From assembly GCA_913020555.1 (NCBI GenBank), contig CAJWAC010000014.1:1-39869 (forward strand): a stretch of 39,869 bases of DNA. The letters run 5' to 3'. This document shows, in pieces, positions 17,499 to 26,521 of the stretch. A program made the translations under genes and the position numbers. Origin of the DNA: an uncultured Polaribacter sp. Its GTDB lineage: Bacteria > Bacteroidota > Bacteroidia > Flavobacteriales > Flavobacteriaceae. How positions within the stretch are numbered: the first letter of the stretch is position 1; each line of letters starts with the position of its first letter. A model generated the notes under the pieces. The model was not told where the DNA came from and made no database searches. It saw nothing but the letters and a program-made list of their open reading frames with translations.

Positions 17499-20400
17499 TT
17501 AAAAATTAACTTGAACTCCTAAATTAAGAACTCTTTGCGGTGGATAACCAAGCCCATTTCCCGCCATTTCTGGATCCCATAACTTGAACTTTGAAAAATA
17601 CATTAGATTAACACCCGTAAAATAAAGTCTTGTTGTTGTATTTGAAAAAACCTTACCTGCAGACTCTGGTATAGTGTACCCAAATTCTATATTTTTTAAT
17701 CTTAGAAAATCACCATCTCTTAACCACCAAGTTGATTGTTTTTGATTATTATCTATAGCATATGTGGACAAACGCGGCCAGAATGCATTTGGATCTGGAT
17801 TATTTTCTGACCAATGATTATCTGCAATAATACTCAATGCATTTCTTTCATTTACAAATGGAGAAATATCATTAGGGTTTATAAAAAATGATGATCTTGC
17901 AACACCTTGCATAAAGGCAGAAAAATCGAAATTCTTATACTTCACAGAAAATCCAAATCCGTAAACAATTTCAGGAACATTAGGTTTACCTATTGGTACT
18001 TGATCAGATTCATTAATTACTCCATCATTGTTAACGTCCTGATATTTTATATCTCCTGGTAGATATGAATTTGTTGTAGAAAAACCGTTAAATTGTTCAG
18101 GAGAATTATCTATATCTTCTTGATCTACAAATAATCTTTCTGCAATATAACCCCATTGTTGATTCACTGGATAACCAATTCTACTTAAATTTTCATCTTG
18201 AAATTCAGGCTCCCCATTAACTAATATTTTATTGGTTGCGTATGTAAAATTACCTCTAGCAGTAATATAAAAATCACCACTGAATGCATGATTAAAATCT
18301 AAAGACAAATCAATTCCATTAGATTTAACTTCACCAATATTACTACTAATTACAGTTGTTAATCCAGAAGTCTCTGGAATATATTGACGCTCCATATAGA
18401 TATCTCTCCGATGTTCAGTAAAAATATCTGCAATAATATTCAATTTGTTAAACAAGCCTAATTCTATACCAATATTAGATTTTGTTGCAACCTCCCAACT
18501 TACATTTTCATTTGCATATCTGTTGATGATAAAACCATTATAATAATTATTATAGTTTGAGCCAAAAGAATATCCTGTACCTCCATTATTTAAATTAACA
18601 TCTGATAAATAAAAAAAACGATCACTTGCACTAGAAATCCCGTCGTTTCCAACTAAACCATATGAATACCGTAATTTAAACAAATTAAGATTTGGTAGAT
18701 TTTCTTCAAAAAACTTTTCATTTGAAACAATCCATCCAAAACCAACTGAAGGAAAAAAGCCAAAACGATTTTCTTCTGCAAATTTTTCTGAACCATTGTA
18801 TCCGAAATTAAACTCTGCAAAATAACGATCATCAAAACTGTAAGAAGTTCTCCCTGAGATACCAGTATTTCTGGATGGGAGTGTAGAAAAAGCTGTATTT
18901 CCTCCAATAGTATTTAAAGCTTCTTGAAAATAATTTACCAACAAACCACTTACAGCATGTTTTTCATTAAAGGTTCTATTATACTCTAAAACAGCTTCGT
19001 AATAAAAATTACTATTTCCATTATTGCTAACTGTAGGATTGTTTAAAAACTCTGTACCTTCTTGGATTGTGTATAAAGAATATTCAATTCCTGTTGGTGT
19101 TTGAATTTCATTAGCTCCATAATAAAAAGGTGTAAAACTTCTCTCGTTTTGATTTTCTGTGTATGTTCTTACAGAAGCCATTGCTCTTAATTTTAAACCT
19201 TCAGTGATAAATTCTAAATCTTGTTTTATTTGAAATTGGGCTAGAGTGGTATTTGCAAAACGATCTCTAAAACCTTTTACACTTTCTGCATATGGATTTG
19301 GAAAACCACCATTTCCTTTGTTTCCAAATAGTGTATGGTTAAAATTTTGTGTTGCGGCATCTGGTTCATAAGCTTTCGGGAAATTTGCAGGATTAGCCTG
19401 AGAAACTTGATAAAATATATCTGATGCACTTACAACAGGTCCATTATATCTCTCAAATAATGAATAAAATTTAGCAGCAACTTTTGTGGTTTTTGTAAGA
19501 TTGATATTAATATTAGCTCTTAAATTAGATCGGTTTATATCAATATTATTATTAAAATTATTTAACGGATCTACTCTTAACAAACCAGTTTCTTTAGCAC
19601 TTGTAACAGATAGATAGTATTGCGCAACTTCTCCACCTCCATTAATATTAACATTAAACCTTCTATTAACAGTAAAATCTTTAAACAATTCTTTTTGCCA
19701 ATTTACATCAGGATAAATATTTGGATCTAAGCCATTTCTAGTCCCTTCAATTTTGGGTTTAGAGTATAATAATGTTGCTGACGGATCTCTCATTCTTTGA
19801 GCCCTATTATATAATTCCATATAATCTACTGCACCTAAAAAACTATTTTCTTGTGAAGGAGCAGACATTGAATTTTCATAACGAACAGATACTTTAGCTT
19901 TCCCTTTTTTACCCTCTTTTGTGGTTACCAAGACCACTCCATTTGCTCCTCTTGCGCCATATAATGAAGTTGCTGTAGCGTCTTTCATAATAGAAAAAGA
20001 AGCAATATTGTCTGGCTCTAATCTCGCTAAGTCTGAAGTGGTAATTTGCAAACCATCTAACAGAATTAATGGGCTGTTGTTAAAACCAAATGTTGTTACA
20101 CCTCTAATAAAAAATGCTGCATTATCCGCTCCAGGTTCACCTGATCTTTGGTAAGAAATTAATCCAGATATTTGACCAGCTAATGAGTTTGTAATATTAG
20201 CTGTAGGTTGTTTTAAATCTGATACTTTTATAGAGGTAACAGATCCTATAACACTGCTCTTCTTTTGTTTAGAAAAGGCCACAACTTGAATTTCTTCTAA
20301 CTGATCAGAACTTTCTTGTAAAATAACATTGATAATTTTCTGACCCTCTATTTTTACTTTTTTAGTTTCAAACCCTAAATAAGAAAACACTAAGGTAGCG

Positions 20401-20612
20401 TTGGGTATTTTTACATTAATTACATATTTACCATCAAAATCTGAATCAACCCCATTTTTAGTTCCCTCAACTATAATGGCAACTCCTGGTAAGGGATTTC
20501 CAAAATTATCAGATATTTCACCCTTAATTATTGATTGGGAAAATAATGAAAACGCAAAAAAAAATAAATAAAACTGAACAAACTTTAAGAACAAGTCTTT
20601 AGATATAATCAT
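17499..20612 (-). CDS. SusC/RagA family TonB-dependent outer-membrane transporter
   Basis: This 1037-residue TonB-dependent channel imports oligosaccharides with the downstream SusD. In order it has a signal peptide (about 1-26), a carboxypeptidase-regulatory-like domain (about 28-105, GNPLPGVAIIVEGT), a TonB-box-like LEEIQVVAF (about 108-116), a plug domain with the SusC signature (SGEPGADNAAFFIRG, then SPLILLDG and GARGANGVVLVTTK) and a 22-strand barrel ending VLNLGVQVNF. The carboxy-terminal Phe is typical for barrel insertion. The start codon lies directly behind a strong terminator-like hairpin (20621-20665), leaving no room for a private promoter downstream of it. Confidence 0.96.
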   Translation of the reverse strand: MIISKDLFLKFVQFYLFFFAFSLFSQSIIKGEISDNFGNPLPGVAIIVEGTKNGVDSDFDGKYVINVKIPNATLVFSYLGFETKKVKIEGQKIINVILQESSDQLEEIQVVAFSKQKKSSVIGSVTSIKVSDLKQPTANITNSLAGQISGLISYQRSGEPGADNAAFFIRGVTTFGFNNSPLILLDGLQITTSDLARLEPDNIASFSIMKDATATSLYGARGANGVVLVTTKEGKKGKAKVSVRYENSMSAPSQENSFLGAVDYMELYNRAQRMRDPSATLLYSKPKIEGTRNGLDPNIYPDVNWQKELFKDFTVNRRFNVNINGGGEVAQYYLSVTSAKETGLLRVDPLNNFNNNIDINRSNLRANININLTKTTKVAAKFYSLFERYNGPVVSASDIFYQVSQANPANFPKAYEPDAATQNFNHTLFGNKGNGGFPNPYAESVKGFRDRFANTTLAQFQIKQDLEFITEGLKLRAMASVRTYTENQNERSFTPFYYGANEIQTPTGIEYSLYTIQEGTEFLNNPTVSNNGNSNFYYEAVLEYNRTFNEKHAVSGLLVNYFQEALNTIGGNTAFSTLPSRNTGISGRTSYSFDDRYFAEFNFGYNGSEKFAEENRFGFFPSVGFGWIVSNEKFFEENLPNLNLFKLRYSYGLVGNDGISSASDRFFYLSDVNLNNGGTGYSFGSNYNNYYNGFIINRYANENVSWEVATKSNIGIELGLFNKLNIIADIFTEHRRDIYMERQYIPETSGLTTVISSNIGEVKSNGIDLSLDFNHAFSGDFYITARGNFTYATNKILVNGEPEFQDENLSRIGYPVNQQWGYIAERLFVDQEDIDNSPEQFNGFSTTNSYLPGDIKYQDVNNDGVINESDQVPIGKPNVPEIVYGFGFSVKYKNFDFSAFMQGVARSSFFINPNDISPFVNERNALSIIADNHWSENNPDPNAFWPRLSTYAIDNNQKQSTWWLRDGDFLRLKNIEFGYTIPESAGKVFSNTTTRLYFTGVNLMYFSKFKLWDPEMAGNGLGYPPQRVLNLGVQVNF

Positions 20613-20620
20613 ATTTCTTT

Positions 20621-20665
20621 TTTAAAAAAAACAGCATAAAGTTTCAGCCAGAAACTTTATGCTGT
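20621..20665 (-). terminator. Terminator/attenuator hairpin directly before susC
   Basis: The inverted repeat of 15 perfect base pairs (20631-20645 with 20651-20665, loop AGCCA on the plus strand) is followed on the minus strand by a run of seven Ts at 20624-20630. It lies 8 bases after the stop of the surface-protein gene, and only 11 bases separate the T-run from the susC ATG. It looks like an intrinsic terminator that must be partial if susC is read from upstream. Confidence 0.85.
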
Positions 20666-20673
20666 TAGGGGAT

Positions 20674-23103
20674 TTATTTTTTTATCAGTTTTTGAAAATT
20701 ACCCTCAATTTCTACAAAATAGAAACCTGTATTTAAATTACTGATGGACAATTCACTATTTTTTGTCATTTTACTCAAAACATTTTTAGAATTAATGTCA
20801 TAAATTTTAACCAATTTATCAGTATCTAAATTTGAAAAACGAATGGTATTGTTTGAAGGGTTTGGATAAAAGCTAAACTTTGTTTTTTCAAAATCATTTA
20901 CAGAGGCAGCACCCTGCAATTGAGGACCTTTTACATCATCTATATAAAAGGTTGTGTCTCCCGAAGCTCCTCTTCCAAGAAAAATAAATATGTGATCAAA
21001 ACTAACTCCATCCGCTAAATCTGATGTATTTAAATAAACGGTTTGCCATTGATTTTCTAAGATAATTTCTTCATCTGTTTCAAACTGCGCAGTTATATCT
21101 CCATCATCTTTAGCATCTGCAACTTTAAATCTGATACCGGTTTTGACTGGTGAATACACTTTAAATGAGAAAATATCATCTTTAGTAGCATCAAAGGCTG
21201 CATTTAATTGAAAGTGGATTCTTTCCCAGCCACCCCAAGAGTTTCCTTTATCCCATTGTGCAACCATATTAGTGCCTCCTGCGGGATCGGCAACTGTAGT
21301 AAAAGCTCCTGCAGGATCTCCCATAGTTTCAGAAACTGCAGTTACTGAAGTTCCATCAAAATCATTATAAGTTGTAAAACTTATTGCTGTACTTTGCGTT
21401 GTAAATGTTGCTGAAGTCCCAGTAATATTGGTATCATTCTCTTTATATTTAATCATATTATCCTTAATACCAAACCAATATTGCGTATTCGCATTTAGTA
21501 AATCTGAAGGTTTGATAGAAATACTATTTTTCGCATCGTTAATTGACGATGTTGTTGCAACAAGTGTTCCTGAAGCATCACCTTCTCTTAATTCAACATA
21601 AGGTGAAACATCTGTTATTGTTGAACCATCTAAGAGTACAAATTGAAAGTTTGATGATATGGTTGGAACTGCCGTTTGAGAGACTTCTGTTGCAGCATCC
21701 GAAGGGCTCATTTGAGTTTCTACAGCAGGGGCCACATTACTTTTTAAATAATCATCGAAATAAAAAGTATCTCCAGCAACGGAGCCACCTGTTCTGTCTT
21801 TATCAAAATAAATTTGTGCTCTATCATAATTTGTTGCTGTTATGGATCCGTAATTAAAAACCAACTCTACCCATTGATTTGTTTCTGTAACATCGATTTT
21901 TTGCTCATGACCTTGGCCCCAATCTGGATAATTCTGTAACTTTATAGAAACCCCTACTGGTTTACTCACCCACACTTTAACCTTAATGAACGGTGTTTCT
22001 GAAAAATCGAAAGGAGTTAAAGGAGTCGCACCGTTAACTAAACTATTTTCTAAACCAGAATCGTTTCCAGCATGAGTATATTTTGCTACATTATCTGAGG
22101 TGTTAATACCTGATTTATCTGGATTAGCAATCTTTTCAAATCCCGTTCCTCCCCAAGACTCAAAACCTACATCTTGATTAGTTGTATCAAAATCAAATAA
22201 CATTTCATTAACATCTCCAGAAACAGCTTCTTTAGTAGTAAATGTCGCTGAAACTCCAGACACCAATTCATCTGTAGTATGCTCTATAGCATTATCTACT
22301 ACACCATACCAGTAAACCACGGAATTATCTAAATCATTTGTTGGATCAATTGTTATTCTATTTTTATCTCCGTTAATTGAAGCACTAAAAGGAACATCTG
22401 TTCCATTAGAATCTCCTATTCTTAAAGCAACTTTTCCTATTAAATCTGTTATTTCTGAATCATCTAAATCTCTAAATTTATCATTTGTTGAAATGTCTAG
22501 ATTTGTTGAAATAGAAATATCGACAGCTGCGTTCGCAGGATTGTATTCATATGCAGGAGAAGTATACATTTCAGGTCCTTTAATATCATCAAAGAAATAA
22601 ATATCGCCTTGAGAAGTGTTGGCTCCTCCAATTTTAATTACAATATTATCCATGTAGATATTAGAAGCATTCTCAGAAAAATCGAAAGTAAGTTCTACCC
22701 ATTTATTAATATCTGCTGCCCCAACAGAAGCAGAAACCTCTATGTTATTGCCCCAATCAGGATCATTCTCCAAATGAAAGATAACATCTATTTCTTCAGT
22801 AGAAAAAACTTTCATTTTAAAAATTGGATTTGAAACTAGATTAAATGGTGATGTGAATACGTTTTTCACGTCGATAACACCGATACCAATGCCGTTATCA
22901 TCTCCAGCAGTAAACTGACCAACAAAAGCCGATGGATTTTCAGTATCTTCTGCCGGATTAGCCACTTTAGCAAAAGTTGAAGAAGTATTCCAACTATTAA
23001 AAACAATATTAGCATTGTTTGAGTCGAAATCAATGTGTGTAACCTCTTGTGCAGTTACTGCAGTAAAAGTTAGAATAAAGATTAAAAGTAATTTTTGTCT
23101 CAT
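20674..23103 (-). CDS. Modular T9SS-secreted surface protein, probable glycan-binding protein
   Basis: This 809-residue protein has a signal peptide (1-19, TAVTAQ), three related beta-sandwich modules (about 22-178, 299-454 and 577-728), two Ig-like spacers of the SbsA/Big_5 type (183-291 and 462-569, both ending GxSATFTT) and a T9SS sorting domain (743-809, FSFYPNPSNN). Each sandwich opens with a DFD element and ends with a YFDD/YIDD-type strand (IYFFDDIKGPEM, TFYFDDYLKS, TFYIDDVKGPQL). The first two share NxPDWG. No catalytic acid pair is recognisable, so binding of the PUL substrate at the cell surface is the best inference. The modules resemble carbohydrate-binding jelly rolls, but I cannot assign a CBM family. 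Confidence 0.8.
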   Translation of the reverse strand: MRQKLLLIFILTFTAVTAQEVTHIDFDSNNANIVFNSWNTSSTFAKVANPAEDTENPSAFVGQFTAGDDNGIGIGVIDVKNVFTSPFNLVSNPIFKMKVFSTEEIDVIFHLENDPDWGNNIEVSASVGAADINKWVELTFDFSENASNIYMDNIVIKIGGANTSQGDIYFFDDIKGPEMYTSPAYEYNPANAAVDISISTNLDISTNDKFRDLDDSEITDLIGKVALRIGDSNGTDVPFSASINGDKNRITIDPTNDLDNSVVYWYGVVDNAIEHTTDELVSGVSATFTTKEAVSGDVNEMLFDFDTTNQDVGFESWGGTGFEKIANPDKSGINTSDNVAKYTHAGNDSGLENSLVNGATPLTPFDFSETPFIKVKVWVSKPVGVSIKLQNYPDWGQGHEQKIDVTETNQWVELVFNYGSITATNYDRAQIYFDKDRTGGSVAGDTFYFDDYLKSNVAPAVETQMSPSDAATEVSQTAVPTISSNFQFVLLDGSTITDVSPYVELREGDASGTLVATTSSINDAKNSISIKPSDLLNANTQYWFGIKDNMIKYKENDTNITGTSATFTTQSTAISFTTYNDFDGTSVTAVSETMGDPAGAFTTVADPAGGTNMVAQWDKGNSWGGWERIHFQLNAAFDATKDDIFSFKVYSPVKTGIRFKVADAKDDGDITAQFETDEEIILENQWQTVYLNTSDLADGVSFDHIFIFLGRGASGDTTFYIDDVKGPQLQGAASVNDFEKTKFSFYPNPSNNTIRFSNLDTDKLVKIYDINSKNVLSKMTKNSELSISNLNTGFYFVEIEGNFQKLIKK

Positions 23104-23194
23104 CGTAAATATGTTTAATTATTCAAAAATGTACCCAAAAAAAAAGAAACTAAATTAAAGGGCACGTGGTCTCTGAATTATTCCAGGACTTAAA

Positions 23195-23225
23195 CAAATT
23201 TGACTTAAATTAGAAAATACAACAA
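23195..23225 (-). promoter_or_regulatory. Candidate promoter of the surface-protein gene
   Basis: On the minus strand, TTG triplets at 23225-23220 are followed after 17-20 bases by CAAATTTG at 23202-23195. This fits the spacing and TTTG end of the Bacteroidota promoter, though the TA of the -7 box is missing. It lies just downstream of the paired repeats, as expected for an activated promoter. Confidence 0.3.
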
Positions 23226-23231
23226 AATAAA

Positions 23232-23276
23232 CACCTCTACAAAAGTTATTAACAACACAAAACCACCTCTACAAAA
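23232..23276 (-). repeat. Paired direct repeat, candidate operator for the PUL regulator
   Basis: The 13-mer CACCTCTACAAAA occurs at 23232-23244 and again at 23264-23276, 32 bases apart, about three helical turns. Both lie in the 211-base gap between the regulator and the surface-protein gene, about 130-175 bases before the latter's start. I did not find a further copy in the other PUL gaps. Confidence 0.55.
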
Positions 23277-23314
23277 ACTTTGTTAAAAAAAACAAACACT
23301 TGATTTTTAAGTTT

Positions 23315-26176
23315 TTAAATATTACGAATATAATTAATTAAGCTATCTTCTTTATTTAAATTGAATCTTTTTCGAAGTCTATATCTACTTTGTTCAACAC
23401 TAGTCTTTGCAACATTCATTAATGAGGCAATCTCTTTCGAAGAAAGATTCAACTTTAAATACGCACTTAATTTTATCTCATTTGGTGATAAATCAGGATG
23501 AGCTTTTCTTAAGTTTTCAAAAAATTGAGCATGAGAGTTTCTAAAATGAAGTTCAAAAGTTAACCAATCTTCTTTATCTTTTAAGTGGTTGTTTATTTTT
23601 TTTATTACCTTTTTTATAGGGTAATGTAAGGCACTATTTAACAACTCTTTATCAATGTCTTTAACATCATTGATAATATCTGTAAGTAATTCATTCTTTT
23701 TTATATTATTTAAAGTAGATGAAGCTAAAGCAGAACTTTTCTTTTTTATTTCTAGATTTAAGTTTTTTTCTTTTAACAATAACAGCTGTTTATCAGATGC
23801 CAATTTCTGTATTTCAAACCTCTCTTGTTGACGTTCTCTTCGTACTTGCTCTAACTGCTTTAATTTAATCACATAATTTCTACTTCTTCTTTTTACATAA
23901 GTAGTGTACACATAGAAAATTAAAACAAAACAAAAAATATAAAATATTTTAGCAATATTATTAAAATACCAAGGATTTTCGATTTTAAAGGGTAGTAAAA
24001 TACTTTCTGATTTATTATCAATGTCTATTATATTTTGAATTTCTAATTCATAATTTCCTGCACTTAATCCTGTGTAATTTATTTCTGAACTTTCTTTTGC
24101 TTGCGACCAAACATTTTGTAACCCTTTTAATCTATGTTTAATCTTTCTTGAACGGCCATAAGGTAAATTAGGCAAGGCAATTCTAACTTTAATATAATTG
24201 TTTGTGAAAGGAATTTCTAACTCATTAAAATTTATGGAAAGATTTATCGTGTCTTTGGCACTTATGGCCTTTATAGACTGTATGATTGGTTTTTGTGTTT
24301 TTGAATGATTATTATTGGATTTATAATCGTAAAAAGCAAATCCGTTATCAATATTAATTCCATAAATGTTGTTTTTAAGCCTTTTAAATCTGTTAAAGTC
24401 TTTTAAGTTTTTATCCCAAATCGAATAAAAAGAGGATTGTGTTATATTGAAACTCCCTCTGTTTCTTTCCACATAACCAATAGTATTATCTGTGGAATAC
24501 CAAAACAAATTTTCATATTGTTGAATATGGTTAATATTTTTTAATCCCTCAAAAATTTTGTAGGGATAAGTAGCTTCGGTAAAATTATTATCTATAGCAT
24601 TGTATAAAAAGTATCCTTTGGGATTAAAAAAAACAAGTTTACCATCAATTTTAGTGAAATAAGCATAAGTTTCAACTGCAGCGTTTTCTTTACCATAAAA
24701 ATCAACTTCATCCAAATTTAATCCGTCATCAGATAATTTAAGACGATAATATCCTTTTGAAGGGTGCGCTACCCAAATTTGATTATAACTATCAAACTCT
24801 ACAAATCTTGACGATTCTCCATAGTTTTTGAACTTTTTTACAAATTTCCAGGCGCCTTTTACTTTTCTAAAAATTGCTAATCCAGAATAAAAACCTACAT
24901 ACAAAAGGTCTTTATAAACAGGGTGAACTCTAAATGTCCAAGCTCCTCCCTCTAAATGAACTGTTTTTAAAGTATTATTTTCTAATTTAAAAACTCCTTT
25001 ATGCGTGCCTACTAAAATTTCATTCTCATCTTGAAAAATTTCCCAAATCTGTTCAATGGAGTCATCTAAAAGTTTTGGTTTAGAATTCCATTTTTCTAAG
25101 TTTTTTGAATATAAACCTTGATTTGTACCTATATATAAAATAGAATCTTTTAGTAAACTTGTGTATGCTGTTCCGAAATCATTTGTCTTATCAATTATAA
25201 ATTTAAGATTATTATTAAACTCTAAATAACTCAAACCAGCTTCAGTCGCTGCCCAAACATTTTTATTATTATCAATATATAATTTACGTATTGAATTGTT
25301 TTCAATACTTTTATCCTTGTTAATTTGATTCAAAATAAAACCTTTAACAGACATTACGTAAATTCCATTTCTTAAGGTACCTACAAGAAAAGTATCGTTG
25401 TCATATTTTTTAATGTCTGTAATAAAGTTTTTCTCAAAAAGTTGATTTACTTTCCAGTCCTTTTTAATTAGTTTGTCTCCTACAACTTCACAGAATCCAT
25501 TATTTCTAGTGGCCAACAATAATGAATTTCTACTTTCAAAAACATTAATGATATAATTAGAGTTGTTTTGTGTGCCTTTAACTAGAACTTTTTGATTACT
25601 TCTAATTTCGAACAAACCAAGATCAGAATCTTGAACATAGATTTTTTTGTTTGATAAAAACATTTCACTGAAACCTTTTGAAGCATAAATGATATCTATT
25701 GATTTACTTAAAGTGTTGTAAACATAAATTTGCTGAAAGGATTGAAAATATACTCTATTCCCAATCTTAATAATATTTCTAAATACAGGTAATAACGGTG
25801 CTTTCTTTGTAGGAACTTTAAAAAATAAACTTTTATAATTTAATTGTCCCTTTGTGTTTTTAGACCAAACACCAAAACCTCCGTGACCAGAAGTGTAAAT
25901 TTCTTTATCATTTACATAAAGAACATCTCTTAAATCTGTTGTATTTTTTTCTGAATAATTAGACCAAGTAAATCCGTCAAATGTTAATAAAGAACCTGGC
26001 GTTGCAAAATAGATTTCTCCATTCTTGCTTTGTGAGATGTTAAAAATCTTAGCGGTACTTTTAAAATCTTTTTTATTAAAATTTTTAATTAAAGAGACTT
26101 CTTTTGGTTTTGGAAATTGGGAGAATAAAGCAATATTAATAAACAAAAAAAGAATGGTAATAAATTTACTTTTCAT
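23315..26176 (-). CDS. Membrane sensor-regulator: propeller, Y_Y_Y, LuxR-type HTH
   Basis: This 953-residue one-polypeptide sensor has a signal peptide (about 1-20), a long extracytoplasmic part of two-component-type propeller repeats (for example IRKLYIDNNKNVWAATEAGLSYLE), a Y_Y_Y domain (about 672-738, LKGLQNVWSQ to LSAGNYELEIQN) and one membrane span (about 741-759). A coiled coil (about 765-815) follows, then a carboxy-terminal LuxR-like helix-turn-helix (about 896-950, LSPNEIKLSAYLKLNLSSKEIASLMNV split here only by reading). There is no histidine kinase or receiver domain. It probably senses an oligosaccharide in the periplasm and controls the adjacent PUL. Location and orientation directly upstream of the locus support this. 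Confidence 0.88.
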   Translation of the reverse strand: MKSKFITILFLFINIALFSQFPKPKEVSLIKNFNKKDFKSTAKIFNISQSKNGEIYFATPGSLLTFDGFTWSNYSEKNTTDLRDVLYVNDKEIYTSGHGGFGVWSKNTKGQLNYKSLFFKVPTKKAPLLPVFRNIIKIGNRVYFQSFQQIYVYNTLSKSIDIIYASKGFSEMFLSNKKIYVQDSDLGLFEIRSNQKVLVKGTQNNSNYIINVFESRNSLLLATRNNGFCEVVGDKLIKKDWKVNQLFEKNFITDIKKYDNDTFLVGTLRNGIYVMSVKGFILNQINKDKSIENNSIRKLYIDNNKNVWAATEAGLSYLEFNNNLKFIIDKTNDFGTAYTSLLKDSILYIGTNQGLYSKNLEKWNSKPKLLDDSIEQIWEIFQDENEILVGTHKGVFKLENNTLKTVHLEGGAWTFRVHPVYKDLLYVGFYSGLAIFRKVKGAWKFVKKFKNYGESSRFVEFDSYNQIWVAHPSKGYYRLKLSDDGLNLDEVDFYGKENAAVETYAYFTKIDGKLVFFNPKGYFLYNAIDNNFTEATYPYKIFEGLKNINHIQQYENLFWYSTDNTIGYVERNRGSFNITQSSFYSIWDKNLKDFNRFKRLKNNIYGINIDNGFAFYDYKSNNNHSKTQKPIIQSIKAISAKDTINLSINFNELEIPFTNNYIKVRIALPNLPYGRSRKIKHRLKGLQNVWSQAKESSEINYTGLSAGNYELEIQNIIDIDNKSESILLPFKIENPWYFNNIAKIFYIFCFVLIFYVYTTYVKRRSRNYVIKLKQLEQVRRERQQERFEIQKLASDKQLLLLKEKNLNLEIKKKSSALASSTLNNIKKNELLTDIINDVKDIDKELLNSALHYPIKKVIKKINNHLKDKEDWLTFELHFRNSHAQFFENLRKAHPDLSPNEIKLSAYLKLNLSSKEIASLMNVAKTSVEQSRYRLRKRFNLNKEDSLINYIRNI

Positions 26177-26521
26177 TTATTTATAGAGATTTAGAAATAG
26201 CATTTAAAAAAACTGTGAAAAAAAGATCTGCAACACTTTAAGTAAATATAAAACAAATTTCAATAATTACATCATCCTTAAAAACGATTTAAAGGATCAA
26301 GACATTGTGAGAAATTTAAAGTGCTTTTTATAGTTTTCCAAAAATTCACTTAAAAGATGGGTGATTATCCATTAATAATTTCCTTTTAACAAGACATAAA
26401 AAAACTAAACTTCCTAGAAATGAAATGTAAAATAATTAAAAATATGTTAAGTTTAAAAATCATTTAGTTCATAAATAATAAATTTTGTAAATTGTTAAAA
26501 TCTTTAAAAAAAACACGCTAA
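26177..26521. other. Divergent intergenic region between PUL regulator and molybdenum enzyme
   Basis: These 345 bases are very AT-rich. They must hold the promoters for both flanking units. TAAATTTTG at 26478-26486 is a near match to the -7 box on the plus strand. An imperfect inverted repeat (ATCCTT near 26274, AAAGGAT near 26291) is visible but unconvincing. No gene or RNA is recognised. Confidence 0.35.

Larger units (their letters stand above)
7450..26176 (-). other. Polysaccharide utilisation locus, probably for laminarin or a related beta-1,3/1,6-glucan
   Basis: Eight consecutive minus-strand genes plus an upstream sensor form one functional block. In transcription order they are the sensor-regulator, modular surface protein, SusC, SusD, SusE/F-like lipoprotein, GH5-CBM6-CBM6, GH16, GH30 and MFS sugar porter. 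Gaps suggest two tightly packed runs: susC to GH5 (gaps 10, 11 and 1) and GH16 to porter (gaps 6 and 25), separated by 261 bases. GH16 with a laminarinase-type motif together with GH30 points to a beta-glucan. No GH3 or GH17 gene is present in the window, so complete breakdown must use enzymes encoded elsewhere or exo-acting GH30/GH5. The substrate is inferred from family membership, not shown. Confidence 0.85.

Noticed and set aside
21543..21857. Open frame of 104 codons on the plus strand
   Set aside because: Antisense to the modular surface protein; Leu/His-rich composition typical of the complement of Asn/Asp/Thr-rich coding sequence.
26270..26297. Imperfect inverted repeat in the divergent region as an operator
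   Set aside because: Short AT-rich arms with mismatches are expected by chance in this composition, and no second copy is seen.
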